Part shown: positions 11,509 to 22,647 of the stretch, one piece after another
Layout of the letters: each line of letters starts with the position of its first letter
Position numbering within the stretch: the first letter of the stretch is position 1
From: Drosophila persimilis
Lineage: Eukaryota; Arthropoda; Insecta; Diptera; Drosophilidae
NCBI RefSeq assembly: GCF_003286085.1
Contig: NW_020825289.1
Span: forward strand, 10,416,001 to 10,480,000
Length of the DNA stretch: 64,000 nucleotides
Reading direction: 5' to 3'
Notes under the pieces: model-generated
The model's input: only the letters and a program-made list of their open reading frames with translations
Databases searched by the model: none
What the model was told of the DNA's origin: nothing
Program-made: the position numbers and the translations under genes

Positions 11509-14500
11509 ATGAAAAATGTAAGTGAATCGCACAAGTTTGGGGATTTAAAACCGTTGTTGAAAAGGATTGGATGAGCAATATGGGATTGGATAAATAGAAA
11601 CATAATTAGAGGAGGCAAAAGAAAGGATGCGATACCTTTCATTATCCTCAAACTGCTTTCATTAATTCTCTGCCACACCGACTCCCAGACAGAGCCAGAC
11701 ACACATTTGAGTAGTAAAAGTGCAGACAGCATAAATCAATCGTAAAATCGTACACCGCTAAAACGCACATTAACACATAAGACCCTTCAAGACCCTTCAG
11801 GGACCTTCGTCATAACTTCCGCAATTAAAGTACTCCCCAGGCGTGGGAGCTTAGGGCACAGGGAACAGTGGGGAACAGCCTACGGTGGCAGCAGCAACAG
11901 TTTGCCATTTAGAGCGGCTAAAAGGCAAAGGCAATTAATGGATGCAGCGAAGACGTGTGCTCGAAATGGCTCTCAGTAGAGCTCGGGCCCGCATGCAATT
12001 CAAAGGTCAGACCAACACCTGGCAGCTGTCCATCTGGCCGGCACATTAAACTGAAAAGTTCAGACACGAAAATGGAACCGAAGCCCAAACCAAGTTCCAT
12101 TCAAAGTGTTTTTGGGCAGCCAATTGCCCAAGAGTCGATCTGGGGTGAACCTACATAGGTTTCGAAAGAAACAGACACTGGGAAGGTGACGATGATGGCG
12201 ACGGCGACGATGGCGACGACGGCGACAGAGATGAGACGGACGACCGACCACGCCCCACAATTTTCAATGCACTTTTGTGCACAAGTTAATTGGGAATACG
12301 TCGTGTGTGTGGAAATGTGGAAAATATTTAATTGGCATCTATTTGCCGACCTCAAAAGGTGTCTAAAACATAGTATGTGAGAACAGCAAATAAACGCGCT
12401 AAGGCAATAAATCTCGGCTCCCAGGTAAACAAGTGGCGGGGTGGGGGGCCTTGCATAATATCATCGGAGCACGATTTCAAGATGTTTACTAACTCGAGTA
12501 ACATTTGCGGCCAACACTCGCTGAAACACTCTCAATGCCTTTCTGCCTGTCTTCCCTTTGCAGTTCGTTTTGTGCCTGGTCGCCACGGCGCTGATGTGCC
12601 TGGTTGAGGCGGCACCGCAGCGGGCCGAGGAGCCCATTGCGATCATCAGCCAGGAGTCCAACATCGAACCAGATGGTTCCTACAATTATGCGTAAGTTTG
12701 ACTCCATATTATCCTACTATAGAATTCTTATTGCTCTAACAAATGCTTGGATTCCCAAAGATAAAACTACAAAATAAAATGAAAGCCCATCCTTCATCTT
12801 TCACCTAAACTGCGCTAAAATTAATTTGTTCAAGGAAGTCAAATTTTGATTTGATATAGCTAGCTAGACAGGATTCTCAGTCCTGAGCACATAATATGAC
12901 TGGCTAGTTTTAAGGACTCTTTGGGATTGTATCTAAAATTTAATTGAAGCCAAATAGAAATTGTTTGAAAGCGAATGAGTGACACGGATATGAATGCAAA
13001 TTTAATAGGATAATACTACAGTATTATATTATAATTATACCCGATACTCAAAATGAGTATTGGGGTATATTAGATTTGTGGTAAAAGTGGATGTGTGTAA
13101 CGTCCAGAAGGAATCGTTTCCGACCCTATAAAGTATATATATTCTTGATCAGCATCAATAGCCGAGTCGATTGAGCCCTGTCTGTCTGTCCGTCTGTCCG
13201 TCTGTCCGTCCCCTTCAGCGCCTAATGCTCAAAGACTATAAGAGCTAGAGCAACGATGTTTTGGATCCAGACTTCTGTGATATGTCACTACTCCAAAAAT
13301 ATTTCAAAACTTTGCCCCGCCCACTTCCGCCCCCACAAAGGGCGAAAATCTGTGGCATCCACAATTTTAAAGATACGAGAAAACCAAAAACGCAGAATCG
13401 TAGAGAATGACGATATCTTTTAGACTGCGGAATCTGAATTGGATCGTATTATTATTATAGCCAGCATCAAGAAAACAATTTCATTTTTTCTCGCCCTGTC
13501 TCTCTCTAACACACACGTAGCATAGGCGGCTTTGCTTAGAGTAAAACATTAGCGCCTAGATCTCAGAGACTATAAAAGCTAGTGCAACCAAATTTGGTAT
13601 CCACACTCCTAATATATCGGACCGAGACGAGTTTGTTTCAAAATTTCGCCACACCCCCTTCCGCCCCCGCAAAGGATGCAGATCTGGGGATATTCATAAA
13701 TCTCAGAGACTATTAAGGCTAGAGTAACCAAATTTGGTATCCGCACTCCTGTTAGATCTCACTATAAAACGTATATCTCAAAATTTCGCCCCACCCCCTT
13801 CCGCCCACACAAAGGACGAAAATCTGTTGCATCCACAATATTGCAGATTCGAGAAAAACTAAAAACGGAGAATCATAGATAACGACCATATCTATCAGAT
13901 TGCTGAATCTGGATCAGATCAGATAATTTTTGTAGCCAAAAGGAACAAATCAATTTGCAGTGGCTACGCAGCGCCCGACGTCACGCTCAGACTGATTTTC
14001 TGTCTCTCTCGCACGCACTCTTTGTCGTGTCGTTAAATATTAGCGGCGTCTGCCGGAGGAGAGCCATACTGACTTAGTATCGGGTATAACCGTAGAGTTG
14101 CGGTGTCCGCAGCAACTCACAACGTTCCCCCTCGTTTAATGTTAATACTTATTATTATAATTTCATTATGCTCTAGACCCGTTATGTTTTGTTCGGTGCG
14201 GTGCAAGCACTTTTATACCAATCAGCTGCTGTGCACTAGCACCTGTTAGTGATTAGCGCAGCGCTGTTAACCTATAACAGAGTTTTGTGGTGACTGTTAG
14301 GCGCAGCATTATGGCTTGGAATGCGGGTATAAAAAACGTCTAGCGCCAGTTAGTGACTCATTCAAATATAAAAAAAAGCCATTAATTTTAAACAGAAATC
14401 GCGAACTTAAATTAATATTGTCAAAGAAATTTCGCAAGATTTCAAGGTGAATTTGGTTAAACCATTTTAAATTTGGTTTTTATTTCTTTCTTTCGTTCAT

Positions 14501-14795
14501 TTCGGTTGCGCTGCCTGGTACTTGCAGCTATGAGACGGCCAACGGAATCAAGGCCGAAGAAACGGGCACCCTGAAGAAGGCTACCTCCCCGGACAGCAGC
14601 GACGTGATTATCGCCAGGGGCTCTGTCTCCTACACCTCGCCGGAAGGAAATCTGATTACCCTGAACTACTCGGCCGATGATGAGAACGGTTTCCAGCCAC
14701 AGGGCGACCATTTGCCGACTCCGCCACCAATCCCGCCAGCGATCCAGAAGGCCCTCGACTATCTGCTGAGTCTGCCGCCAGCCAAGCGCCGTTAA
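11509..14795 (+). CDS. Cpr49Ae: Cuticle protein RR-1, Cpr49Ae-like
   Basis: Secreted chitin-binding cuticle protein of 134 aa. Exons are 11509-11517 (ATGAAAAAT before gtaagt, coding MKN), 12564-12691 and 14528-14795. The signal peptide continues [16 protein letters not shown]. The mature chain has [29 protein letters not shown] and [17 protein letters not shown], followed by [18 protein letters not shown]. The phase-2 intron falls between A and Y of the RR domain start, shared with Cpr49Ac, Af and Ag. This intron is 1.8 kb, far longer than in its siblings, because it carries a DINE-1-type element (13036-14116) and another 400 bp of possible mobile DNA. The 3-codon first exon is inferred from donor, TATA and phase. 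Poly(A) signal AATAAA at 15456. Confidence 0.85.
13036..14116 (+). mobile_element. DINE-1/INE-1-type Helitron-derived element, about 1.08 kb
   Basis: Non-autonomous element in the second Cpr49Ae intron. It starts TATACCCGATACT (13036-13048) and its perfect reverse complement lies at 14076-14088, so 13-bp inverted repeats bound the body. A hairpin ATACTCA-AAA-TGAGTAT sits at the 5' end (13044-13060). A second stem-loop (GTTGC...GCAAC, 14097-14116) follows the 3' inverted repeat. Diagnostic body sequence includes the block from gtttccgacc to aagtatatatattcttgatc and the run of CTGTCCGT repeats near 13180-13210. Three internal repeats with an agactat-a-agctag core occur near 13225, 13560 and 13705. 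These are known features of the INE-1/DINE-1 family. There is no coding capacity. Confidence 0.88.
14117..14460 (+). mobile_element. Possible LTR-like or promoter-bearing fragment in Cpr49Ae intron
   Basis: The sequence contains a core-promoter-like arrangement, GGGTATAAAAAA at about 14324-14335 followed near +30 by GACTCATTCAA, and several TGTTA / TAACA motifs. It lies directly after the DINE-1 element. It could be a solo-LTR remnant, a fused second insertion or simply intron sequence. No duplicate copy is present in the window, so the call is tentative. Confidence 0.25.
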
Positions 14796-14811
14796 GGCGC
14801 TTCCTCTGGAT

Positions 14812-16246
14812 GACTCCTTCCAGTCCGACCCATGCCAACATTCTGACCCTGATATACTCTACGGTCGATGTGATGCTGCTCTGTTGCTGTTACCACAATA
14901 TGCTCGTACACCCCATTATCTGCTCTCCCCCCACTATCTAGACAATCACACAAGGGCTGAAGCCTCCCCAGGAGGTTGTTAGTGGATTTGACTGAAGAAC
15001 ACAATCTCAAACGGAATTGAGGGACATGACACGATACACACACACACACACACAACCAATACATTGACTCTATTACTTCATTTTGTCTGCTATCTTGCTT
15101 TCTTCCACTTTCACTTTGACACGAATTTCTTCAGATCTTTTAGTCGCCGGAACTTTGCCATTTTCGGACTCATGTGATATCGTCGATTTATCAATGAAAT
15201 GAAAGAAAATGTAAAAAAAAAACATACAAGAAATAATATACAGGAACACTAATTATCCACAGCAAACTTTGTGTAAATAGTCTGTAAATTAGGAACATTT
15301 ACACATTATATATAAGCGATGACGTCGACGAAGACGATGGCCAGCCACCCGAACCAGCTTATGGGACGGGTTAGCGTTCCCGTCCGTTCGCGTCGGAAAT
15401 TATGTAAACACTTGAGAAGACCTACATATAAAAAAATTCGTTAGGCTTAGCTGCAAATAAAGAACTAAGGATTCTTTCGAAAAACGAAGAGCAGCCTTGG
15501 GTTTTATTGGTTTACTATTGCCGATTCGAAAAGAAGAGCCAACAGCTTTTAAAGTCCCCTTTCGAATATCCTACGCATCCGCATCTTTAATAGGAATATT
15601 TTAAGCTTCTGTCGAAGCCATAAATCTGGATTCGCAATATCTCGAATACCTGCGATGACAGCAGCACCCACAAGACAGCTAATGAATGCATATAACTCGT
15701 TGGGAAGATGCACACTTGAGGATATACTTAGTAGCTTATAAGCCAATCGATGGGTTCTTAGATTGATCTGTCATATATTCATAAGCTGCGTCCAAAAATA
15801 ACGCTTGTTTTTATTTTTATTTTTACACCTCAAGGCGAGGATTTATAAATTTATTTTATGCAAATTCGATAGACACAGGCGACAGGCAGTCAGGCAGTCA
15901 GGCAAAAATGCTGTCACGTTAGTTCCAAACTAAACAAAAAAAAAAAAAAAGAGTGAACGAGAACCAGAATCAGGGTGATGCTGATGCTGGTGACAAGTTC
16001 CCATAGAAGTCGACACGGCATTATTATTATTTATTTATTTTGAAAACAACGTGGAAGCGTACGAAACGAAGCGCCGGATCGGGTTGAAGTTGTCTGCACC
16101 AAATTTCACACCCATTTTCGAAAGGCCAAACGAATCGAAACAAGTTCAATATTATTTATTGGCCAAATTTTAATTCATGTTAAATATTTTAGTACAGGAA
16201 TGTTTTTTATGTGGCTCTCCTCTCGGAATCCGCTAATTCCGTTGCC
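14812..16246. other. 3' UTR of Cpr49Ae and intergenic DNA
   Basis: Holds the Cpr49Ae 3' UTR with an AC microsatellite (15035-15054) and AATAAA at 15456-15461, then about 780 bp of AT-rich spacer. A 65-codon minus-strand frame (15549-15746) has no recognisable domain. Confidence 0.5.
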
Positions 16247-16254
16247 TATATAAG
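16247..16254 (+). promoter_or_regulatory. TATA box of Cpr49Af
   Basis: TATATAAG, 103 bp before the Cpr49Af ATG, with ACTGACAGTCG about 25-30 bp downstream as a likely initiator. Confidence 0.6.
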
Positions 16255-16356
16255 AGCCTTTGTTTACCAACTGGAACTGACAGTCGCTTCGAGACACTTG
16301 CTTGGACTGTTTTAAGATTATTGACTAAACATATTACCGGTTACTGATTGATCGCA

Positions 16357-16803
16357 ATGAGGACTCTACTGCTGCTTGTCGTGTTCGTGGTCGCTGCTTG
16401 GGCCTCGGACACGAGTGACCTGATCTCCCAAGAATCCAATGTGGAGTACAACGGAAAATATCACTATCAGTAAGTTCAGTCCAGTGGGAGAATCTCGGCA
16501 GAGCAGAGCCTAACAGCCACATACTCCCCATCCAGCTACGAACTCGCCGATGGCTCCAAGGCCACTCAGGACGGACTCCTAAAGACGGTGAATGCCGAGC
16601 ACGATGGCGAAGCGGTCCATGGCAAATACTCGTTTGTGTCCGACGATGGCAACACCTATGTGGTGTCCTACACCGCCGACGAGAATGGATATCATGCGGT
16701 GGGCGATCACCTGCCCACACCGCCGCCCACGCCCCTGTCTGTTCTAAAGACTCTGGAGTACCTCAAGCTGCATCCCTACAACCCCCCAGAGAAGCAGCAC
16801 TGA
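16357..16803 (+). CDS. Cpr49Af: Cuticle protein RR-1, Cpr49Af-like
   Basis: Short secreted cuticle protein of 126 aa. Exon 1 16357-16469, exon 2 16536-16803, phase-2 intron of 66 bp. Signal peptide MRTLLLLVVFVVAAWA. The RR-1 domain runs from SNVEYNGKYHYHYELADGS through GKYSFVSDDGNTYVVSYT and [19 protein letters not shown] to a short Leu/Pro tail. Most of the protein is the chitin-binding module, so it probably acts as a soft-cuticle chitin binder. It shares its intron position with Cpr49Ac, Ae and Ag. It lies between Cpr49Ae and Cpr49Ag on the same strand, each with its own TATA box. Confidence 0.88.
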
Positions 16804-18359
16804 GGATCCGACTAGGACCAAGCGCAAATGTGATTAGAACCAAAAGAACTGAGAACAATTAAACAATACTATGATCAACTCAACAGGCTGACTTCGACTT
16901 GGAGCTTCCACGCCCAAAATATGTAGAAAAACGCTGATCAGAATGCTTGAAAGTCAGGGGCGTAGTCAGGAAGGGAGAAAACTGACTATTCCGGTGGTTC
17001 CTTATGGATCCCCCCCTTCATCTGAGCCCCTGTCTCCGAGTGCCCAACTAGCCACATGTGTGCCAAAATGTGTGTGAAATTTGCCTTAGTTTGCAGTTTT
17101 TGCTCCGCTGCCAGTCTTGCTAAACAATTACTAATTGAAAGCTAACTTGTTAAATAAGCAATTTGAACCCCAAGCAGACTGGCAAACAGCTGAAGGCCAA
17201 GTCCGGTATACCCGAAGATTCAGTGAGAGTTGGTCGAAGAGATCCAATGAGCCTCAGAACTCCAAATTCGATTTGATCAGAATCAACAGGAATTATGTAA
17301 TCCAAACAGAAACCGAAAGTGTGACTTGTTCGTTTCTGGTTTCATTCGTTTGATTAGCAGACAAGTGTTAACTTTAAGAGCATATCGTATGAGAAATTCA
17401 ACTTAAAGGAAAGAACAATGGAAACTTGGCTTTGTCTGCCCCAAATTAATCAGATATGCATCTGATGACAATTACCTCTTCTTTTTAAAGAGTTCTTTTG
17501 GTTTTTTAGCGAAGTTCATTGACCATTCTGTTCCATGCCCGCTGAAGTCTAGGGCTCTATGACACAATTGTGGTTAATATTCGCAGCATATAGCCATCAT
17601 ATGTGTGAATGTTCCGAACCTTATCAATTCGATTTATGGCCAACAATACTCTACATTTTTATGGCCAGCTTTGTCTCCATCGTTCACCGTTAGAGGCCCG
17701 GGCAGGTTTTCGGCCAAATTATTTCCATAATTGAAACGTGTCCGCCATGCGGAATTATCAAAGTATTCTTACTCTCTCATTGGGTATGACTTATAGAAAT
17801 ATTCCAAAGCACTGCCAAGCAATCGCCAAGAATGCGTGCTCTCCCTCAACTCAAATCCTTAACGGAATCTCGAGGAACCGCCATCCGACTCAACGGAACT
17901 AAGTTGCGATGACTCCCAGCCTTAAGAATTATTCGACTACGAGTATTCTGCTCAGACCCATCACGTATGTAGCTGTCAAGACCGCCAGTCAGACCATGGG
18001 GCGCAGAGATATTGTACATTGGATAAAGGGAGTAGAGGGGACAACTGTCACCTGTTGACACCGTCGCTTCATCTTCATCTTCTTCTCTGCGATCTGGCGG
18101 TCTGATCTGATGTTTACTCATCGCGGACAATAAAACTGAAACCAAAAACCGAAAAAAACCCCAAAGAAAAATTAAGAAGAAGAGCGCCCGCTCGTAATTT
18201 CTGCGAGAGAGTACTCGAGAGTACCCGCCGCTTATCTAGTGCGCCCATCGTAATGGCAATCGCAAGCAGCGCTGCCGAAGCTGCCCAGAGCAGACCCAGA
18301 GTACTACCAGAGTACCCGACCACCAGACGACCAGACGACCAGACGACCAGACACCAGAC
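16804..18359. other. Intergenic, Cpr49Af to Cpr49Ag
   Basis: No supported gene. Frames at 17135-17353 and 17846-18145 lack domains. A short (GACCAGAC)n-like tandem tract at about 18321-18356 sits directly upstream of the Cpr49Ag TATA box. Confidence 0.5.
18321..18356. repeat. Short GACCAGAC tandem tract
   Basis: Four to five near-perfect copies of an 8-9 bp unit containing ACCAGAC immediately upstream of the Cpr49Ag TATA box. Confidence 0.8.
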
Positions 18360-18367
18360 TATAAAAA
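18360..18367 (+). promoter_or_regulatory. TATA box of Cpr49Ag
   Basis: TATAAAAA, about 95 bp before the ATG, with GGCAGTCAACAGTCG near +28 as a likely initiator. Confidence 0.65.
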
Positions 18368-18461
18368 GACGCGGCTCGGCTGTGGCAGTCAACAGTCGCA
18401 CCGCAATCTGCTGGATATCACCCGCACCCAAGGAACACTCAAGGATAAACGGCCAATCAAA

Positions 18462-18932
18462 ATGTACAAGTTCATCTTCATCGCCTACTCTGCTATGCTG
18501 CTCAGCTATGTCCTGGCCCGGCCACAGGACCAGCGTGCCGCTGGAGCAGGCGTCACCACCACGACAACAGCGGCCACCATTGTGAAGCAGGACAATGTGA
18601 ACAATGCCGACGGCAGCTTCAACAGCAGGTGAGTGTGGGAGTAGTTAGATCAAGGGACAAAGAGCGTTTCCTAAGAAGCGACCTTCTATGACAGCTACGA
18701 GACGTCCAATGGAATACGCGTGGAGAACATTGGCTACCTCAAGAAGATCATCATCCCCAAGACGGAGACATCCGATGGCCAGGTGATCGACGAGCACGAG
18801 GAACTGGTCCTCGTCCAGACAGGCTCGTACAGCTACAGCGACCCGGAAGGCAACATCATCACCCTGCGCTATGTGGCCGACGAGAACGGATTCCAGCCAG
18901 AGGGCGATCATCTTCCTGTGGCACCGCAATAA
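18462..18932 (+). CDS. Cpr49Ag: Cuticle protein RR-1, Cpr49Ag-like
   Basis: Secreted cuticle protein, 134 aa. Exon 1 18462-18628, exon 2 18695-18932, phase-2 intron. Signal peptide MYKFIFIAYSAMLLSYVLA, then a short Thr/Ala linker. The RR-1 domain includes NADGSFNSSYETSNGIRVE, GSYSYSDPEGNIITLRY and ADENGFQPEGDHLPVAPQ. The chain stops right after the GDHLP motif, so it lacks the helical C-terminal tail of Ac, Ae and Ah. AATAAA at 19090-19095. It shares strand and intron position with Cpr49Ae and Af, so the three appear to be old tandem duplicates. Confidence 0.88.
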
Positions 18933-19563
18933 GTTCTGGGAACCGTCCTGAATCTAAATTATATTTTGATTGAAAGTATTATACACTGCCTAAATGCCAT
19001 ACGAAATTGAAATGTTTTGTGTAAATCTTACCTTCCGTAGTTAGTCTTAAGCAAACACACACTCACACACCTCACACTCCGAGTGGAGAAATAAATATTG
19101 GGAACGATAATGAAAATGACAACACAGATATAAAGGTATTTGTCCCATTGCCGGGCCATGAGCGAGTGCTTCTCAGCCTCGGATGGCCTATAACATTACC
19201 GAACCTTACCCATTACCGAATTTGCCCTTCACGCTTGCGGTTAATGCTGATGATAGCGATCGTGGAGTAGATGCTGTGGGTAGTGATGATATTTGTTTGC
19301 ACTCGCCAGCATATGGTAAGAGCCCCAAACACTTGATATTTTCAGTGATACAGATGGGCGTACGGTTTCACTTGTTTAGCCAACTCAATGGGCCATACCA
19401 GAATATCGAACAATAGCCAAGACATCAGGCAATAATGTTTTAATTGCTTTACAATTTCAACAATTAAACTGTCGTTAGTCTTGGCATGTGGCATGGGGCA
19501 TGGGGCATTTCATTTCATCAGGGGCTAATGGATCAGTTGATCATCAACAATTGAGACATCGAA
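18933..19563. other. Cpr49Ag 3' UTR and spacer
   Basis: Contains the Cpr49Ag poly(A) signal. A 77-codon frame at 19183-19416 shows no domain. I see no gene. Confidence 0.5.
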
Positions 19564-20257
19564 ATGTGGAGATTGCTCTGGACCATTGGCTTTATGGCCA
19601 GCTTCCTGCAGACGCAGCGTGCAGCAGCGGCCAACGTTTTGATAGTAAGTTACTCTGTACGTCTCTACTTTGATCTAAAGACTTCACATTATCTACGTTT
19701 CAGCACCAGGGCTACTTCGTGGAGATGAGCCAAATGAACTGCGTGGGAAATCCCATATACTTTACCAATATAAACTGCAAGATTTTGCCGCCTCTGAACA
19801 GGACCATGGAAAGTTCTGTTGAACTTCTGAAAAATCTTCCCACTTTAAGCGCTACTCTCAGGGTATCACTGCCCAATCCGAAAAAGGTATACACCCAGAT
19901 ATTCGCAATCACCTTCGATGTGTGCAAAGTAATACGAGAACGCAAGCGGAAGATGCTGATTGATTTTTTGGTGAGCACTTTGGCCCGAAACAGTAATGTG
20001 GTCATGCGATGTCCCTTTCCAAAGGTAGGACATGGAACATCAGCATCTCAGTTCTGTACTAAGTTCTACAATTCCAGGGTAATTACTACTCGAAGAACAT
20101 ATCGGTAACCGACCTGCCGCCCATGCTGACCGAGAACGATTTCATGGCCCATTTTGACATCTTCATACCCAAGGTCGCCGTCGTGTTGAATGTAACAGTC
20201 CGGGGTCATCTCTTTGACACTGCCAAGGAGAATGCCAGGAAAAAAAAATATCTATAA
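19564..20257 (+). CDS. DUF1091 (DM8) family secreted protein, copy 1
   Basis: Member of the Drosophila-expanded DUF1091 family of small secreted proteins, related in places to the CheB contact-chemosensory group. The molecular function is unknown. Exons 19564-19644, 19704-20024 and 20078-20257, all phase 0, give 193 aa. Signal peptide MWRLLWTIGFMASFLQTQRA. The family pattern is visible: paired Cys with CKILPPLNR near the centre, FDVCKVI, MRCPFPK closing exon 2, then GNYYSKNISVTDLPPML in exon 3. Exon 2 is exactly 107 codons, the same as in the next two genes. It ends with a basic stretch (RKKKYL) not seen in the neighbours. D. melanogaster has many such genes, so I give no symbol. Confidence 0.85.
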
Positions 20258-21073
20258 TGCTTTCAATCTGCAGAGCATCTCAATATCAATTAAATTGCAC
20301 ATTCAGACCAAATTAATCGAGTCTTCAAAGTCAATCTAACTGACCGACTGACTGGTGATTGACTTGTTTCAGCGGTGATTCTATTCTTCACTACCTGGTG
20401 GTATGCAGTATCCCGCATATGTAACGTTATCTGATCTCCTGATCCTAATCTGATTGAAATAGTTAAATTTTGAATTAATTATAATTAATTATATTTTTAA
20501 GTGGCGCCACTAAAAGCCGATGGAAAAATTTGTCAAAACGGTTTCTCCGATGTTTCGTCAGGTGTCGCCACCAAAATGTAGTTAGAATGTAGATATTTTG
20601 GGGCTTCTTCGCCCATCCCACTTGCGATTTTTCAAGAATTAACGAGGCTGTCGTTTGGCCCTGTGAGATACATTTGCATCTGTAAGATACATTTTTATCG
20701 ACCCATAACTATTTTATATTATAGACAGATAAGTATAGACTGTTGTTATTAATTGTTATTTTCCGACCGCATAAAGTTAAAATCTGTGGCATCCACAATT
20801 TTGAAGATACGAAAAAACCGATAACCAGATTGCCGAATCCGGTTCGAATCGGATCATCCAGAATAACCCAAATCGTGGATCCTCCCCCATTTACCAACGA
20901 ATCAGGGTTTTTACGCAGAATTGATCGCTTTAATCGTTAGATAATTGCTGGAATATTATTGTATGCTATGGATATTTTATTATTGCAATATCTATATAAA
21001 AATCTATGAATCAATGAGCTCACTAGCTCACTAAATCATTCAGCCTTAGTTGGTTAGCAACTGACCAAGAGTG
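20258..21073. other. Spacer between DUF1091 copies 1 and 2
   Basis: AT-rich spacer with a decayed DINE-1-like fragment (about 20760-20880). There is no open frame with a domain. Confidence 0.5.
20760..20880 (+). mobile_element. Decayed DINE-1 fragment
   Basis: ATCTGTGGCATCCACAATTT, followed by tgaagatacgaaaaaacc and then gattgccgaatccgg, matches the middle of the full element at about 13348-13440 with scattered differences. Ends are not preserved. Confidence 0.75.
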
Positions 21074-21720
21074 ATGTTCTACAAGTGGTTAATCTTGGTA
21101 GCGATCCTCCTCATCACAGGCAGCGAGCCCAAGGTACGAATGAGGGTTATACCTACGAGTGTTATCTAACAAACTGAATATAATCATTTTCAACAGGACA
21201 GACGTCTGAGGTGGGATTGTTTTGATTGCCAAACGTTTCCACAATATGCAGACCATCTGAAATGCCAGATTGCGGACCCAAGGCAATCTCTCTTGAATGT
21301 GGAAGTTAATTTGCTAGAAGCAGTACCATCCATTAGGACTTACATGAAGATCTCCACCCGATTCAAGCCATCGGAAGCGTATCGGAAGTTCCTTGACATT
21401 TCCTTTGATGGCTGCCGCCTAATATCGGATTTGTCAAAAGGCACTACCATGATGGCTAAGATCTATAATGCCGTTGTCAGATTCAGTAATCAGCAGCGAA
21501 AATGTCCCATAAAAAAGGTAGTTTAATTAATGGAGTAGCTAAAAACTAAGTGACATCTTTCCATGATTTTCAGGGCTTCATTTACTATCACAACATAAGT
21601 ATAGAGGAACTTTTACCCTCGTTCCTGCCGGCAAGCAGTATTTTAGTAGAGATCCACTTTTTCCATCCGAAGAAAACGTATTTGAATATGACTCTAAGAG
21701 GAGACATTTCAGAAATATAA
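21074..21720 (+). CDS. DUF1091 family secreted protein, copy 2
   Basis: Second tandem member, 175 aa. Exons 21074-21133, 21197-21517 (107 codons) and 21574-21720, all phase 0. Signal peptide MFYKWLILVAILLITGSEP. Conserved marks are DCQTFPQYADHLKCQI, FKPSEAYRKFLDISFDGCR, RKCPIKK ending exon 2 and GFIYYHNISIEELLPSFLP opening exon 3. The Cys spacing follows copies 1 and 3, so the secreted disulfide-bonded fold is probably kept. Function unknown. Confidence 0.85.
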
Positions 21721-21972
21721 AAGAATCCATACAATAAAATTCTGTCAAGTTCAGAACACAACTAAATTGGATTCCGACCTTTTCGTTTGTACCCGTGTCC
21801 ATACAGTGATCGGGAGATAAATACAGAACAGTATTCCACTTAAAAAACAATCACGAAAATAGGTATCTATTACTGGGGCACAATTATCAAAACAATCAAC
21901 CGCAACTGTTCACACTTATAAGCCGTGATTGGGCCTTGCAGCCAGACAGTACTAATTGTTCGGAGCCCGATC
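21721..21972. other. Spacer between DUF1091 copies 2 and 3
   Basis: Short 252-bp spacer. It includes AATAAAATT near 21734 as a possible poly(A) signal for copy 2. Confidence 0.4.
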
Positions 21973-22647
21973 ATGGTTAAATTTCACTGGCTGTTCTTGA
22001 TCGTTTTTCTGCCCTACCATGGGAAAGCAGCGAAGGTATTCTTAGCCAAAAATAAATTGGAAATATTTGAATCAACTCTTCGACAGATTTCGCCTTCTAA
22101 GAGTCGCCTGAGTCTGCAATGGAAAACCTTCAATTGCGCATCGAACCCACTCCATGTGAGCCGGCACAAATGCATCATCCTGGATAACGATAAGTCTCTG
22201 ATTACCATCGAAGTTGACTATCTTCAGGCTATATCTCAGCTCAATGCCACGTTCAAATTGTTTTTGCCTCGACCACCCTTCAAGGAATACCACAAAATTA
22301 TCGATCTGAATGTCGATGTCTGTCAGTTCTCCAAAGGCCTGTATGGCCACAAGTTTATTGGGGTGATCGTGAAGTCGCTTGGCAAGAAGGCGAGCTCCCA
22401 GCTGAAGTGTCCCCGTCCAAAGGTGAGCCTCGATGCTAGCTTTGGCTGCTGATTTGTGACTACAGCACTTCTAATTTTTCTATAGGGCCTCTACTCATAT
22501 CCCAATATAAGCATTGCCGATAATTTGCCAGGCTTTTTGCCAACAACCGATTTTAAAGTCGAAATCAGTTTTCTATCACCTGACTCTATGTTAAATACGA
22601 GTCTCAGTGGAATGTTATATGATCCAGCCAAAACGAGGGGCAAATAA
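21973..22647 (+). CDS. DUF1091 family secreted protein, copy 3
   Basis: Third tandem member, 181 aa. Exons 21973-22035, 22102-22422 (again 107 codons) and 22486-22647, all phase 0. The first intron (66 bp) happens to be open in frame, so simple ORF calling would wrongly translate it. Signal peptide MVKFHWLFLIVFLPYHGKA. Marks: NCASNPLHVSRHKC, FKEYHKIIDLNVDVCQF, LKCPRPK ending exon 2 and GLYSYPNISIADNLPGFLP opening exon 3. The fixed architecture across all three genes indicates recent local duplication from one ancestor. Function unknown. Confidence 0.85.

Noticed and set aside
15549..15746. 65-codon minus-strand frame
   Set aside because: Some hydrophobic character but no homology that I recognise and no supporting signals.
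20836..20860. GGTTCGAATC resembling a tRNA B box
   Set aside because: It lies in the DINE-1 fragment, with no A box or cloverleaf around it.
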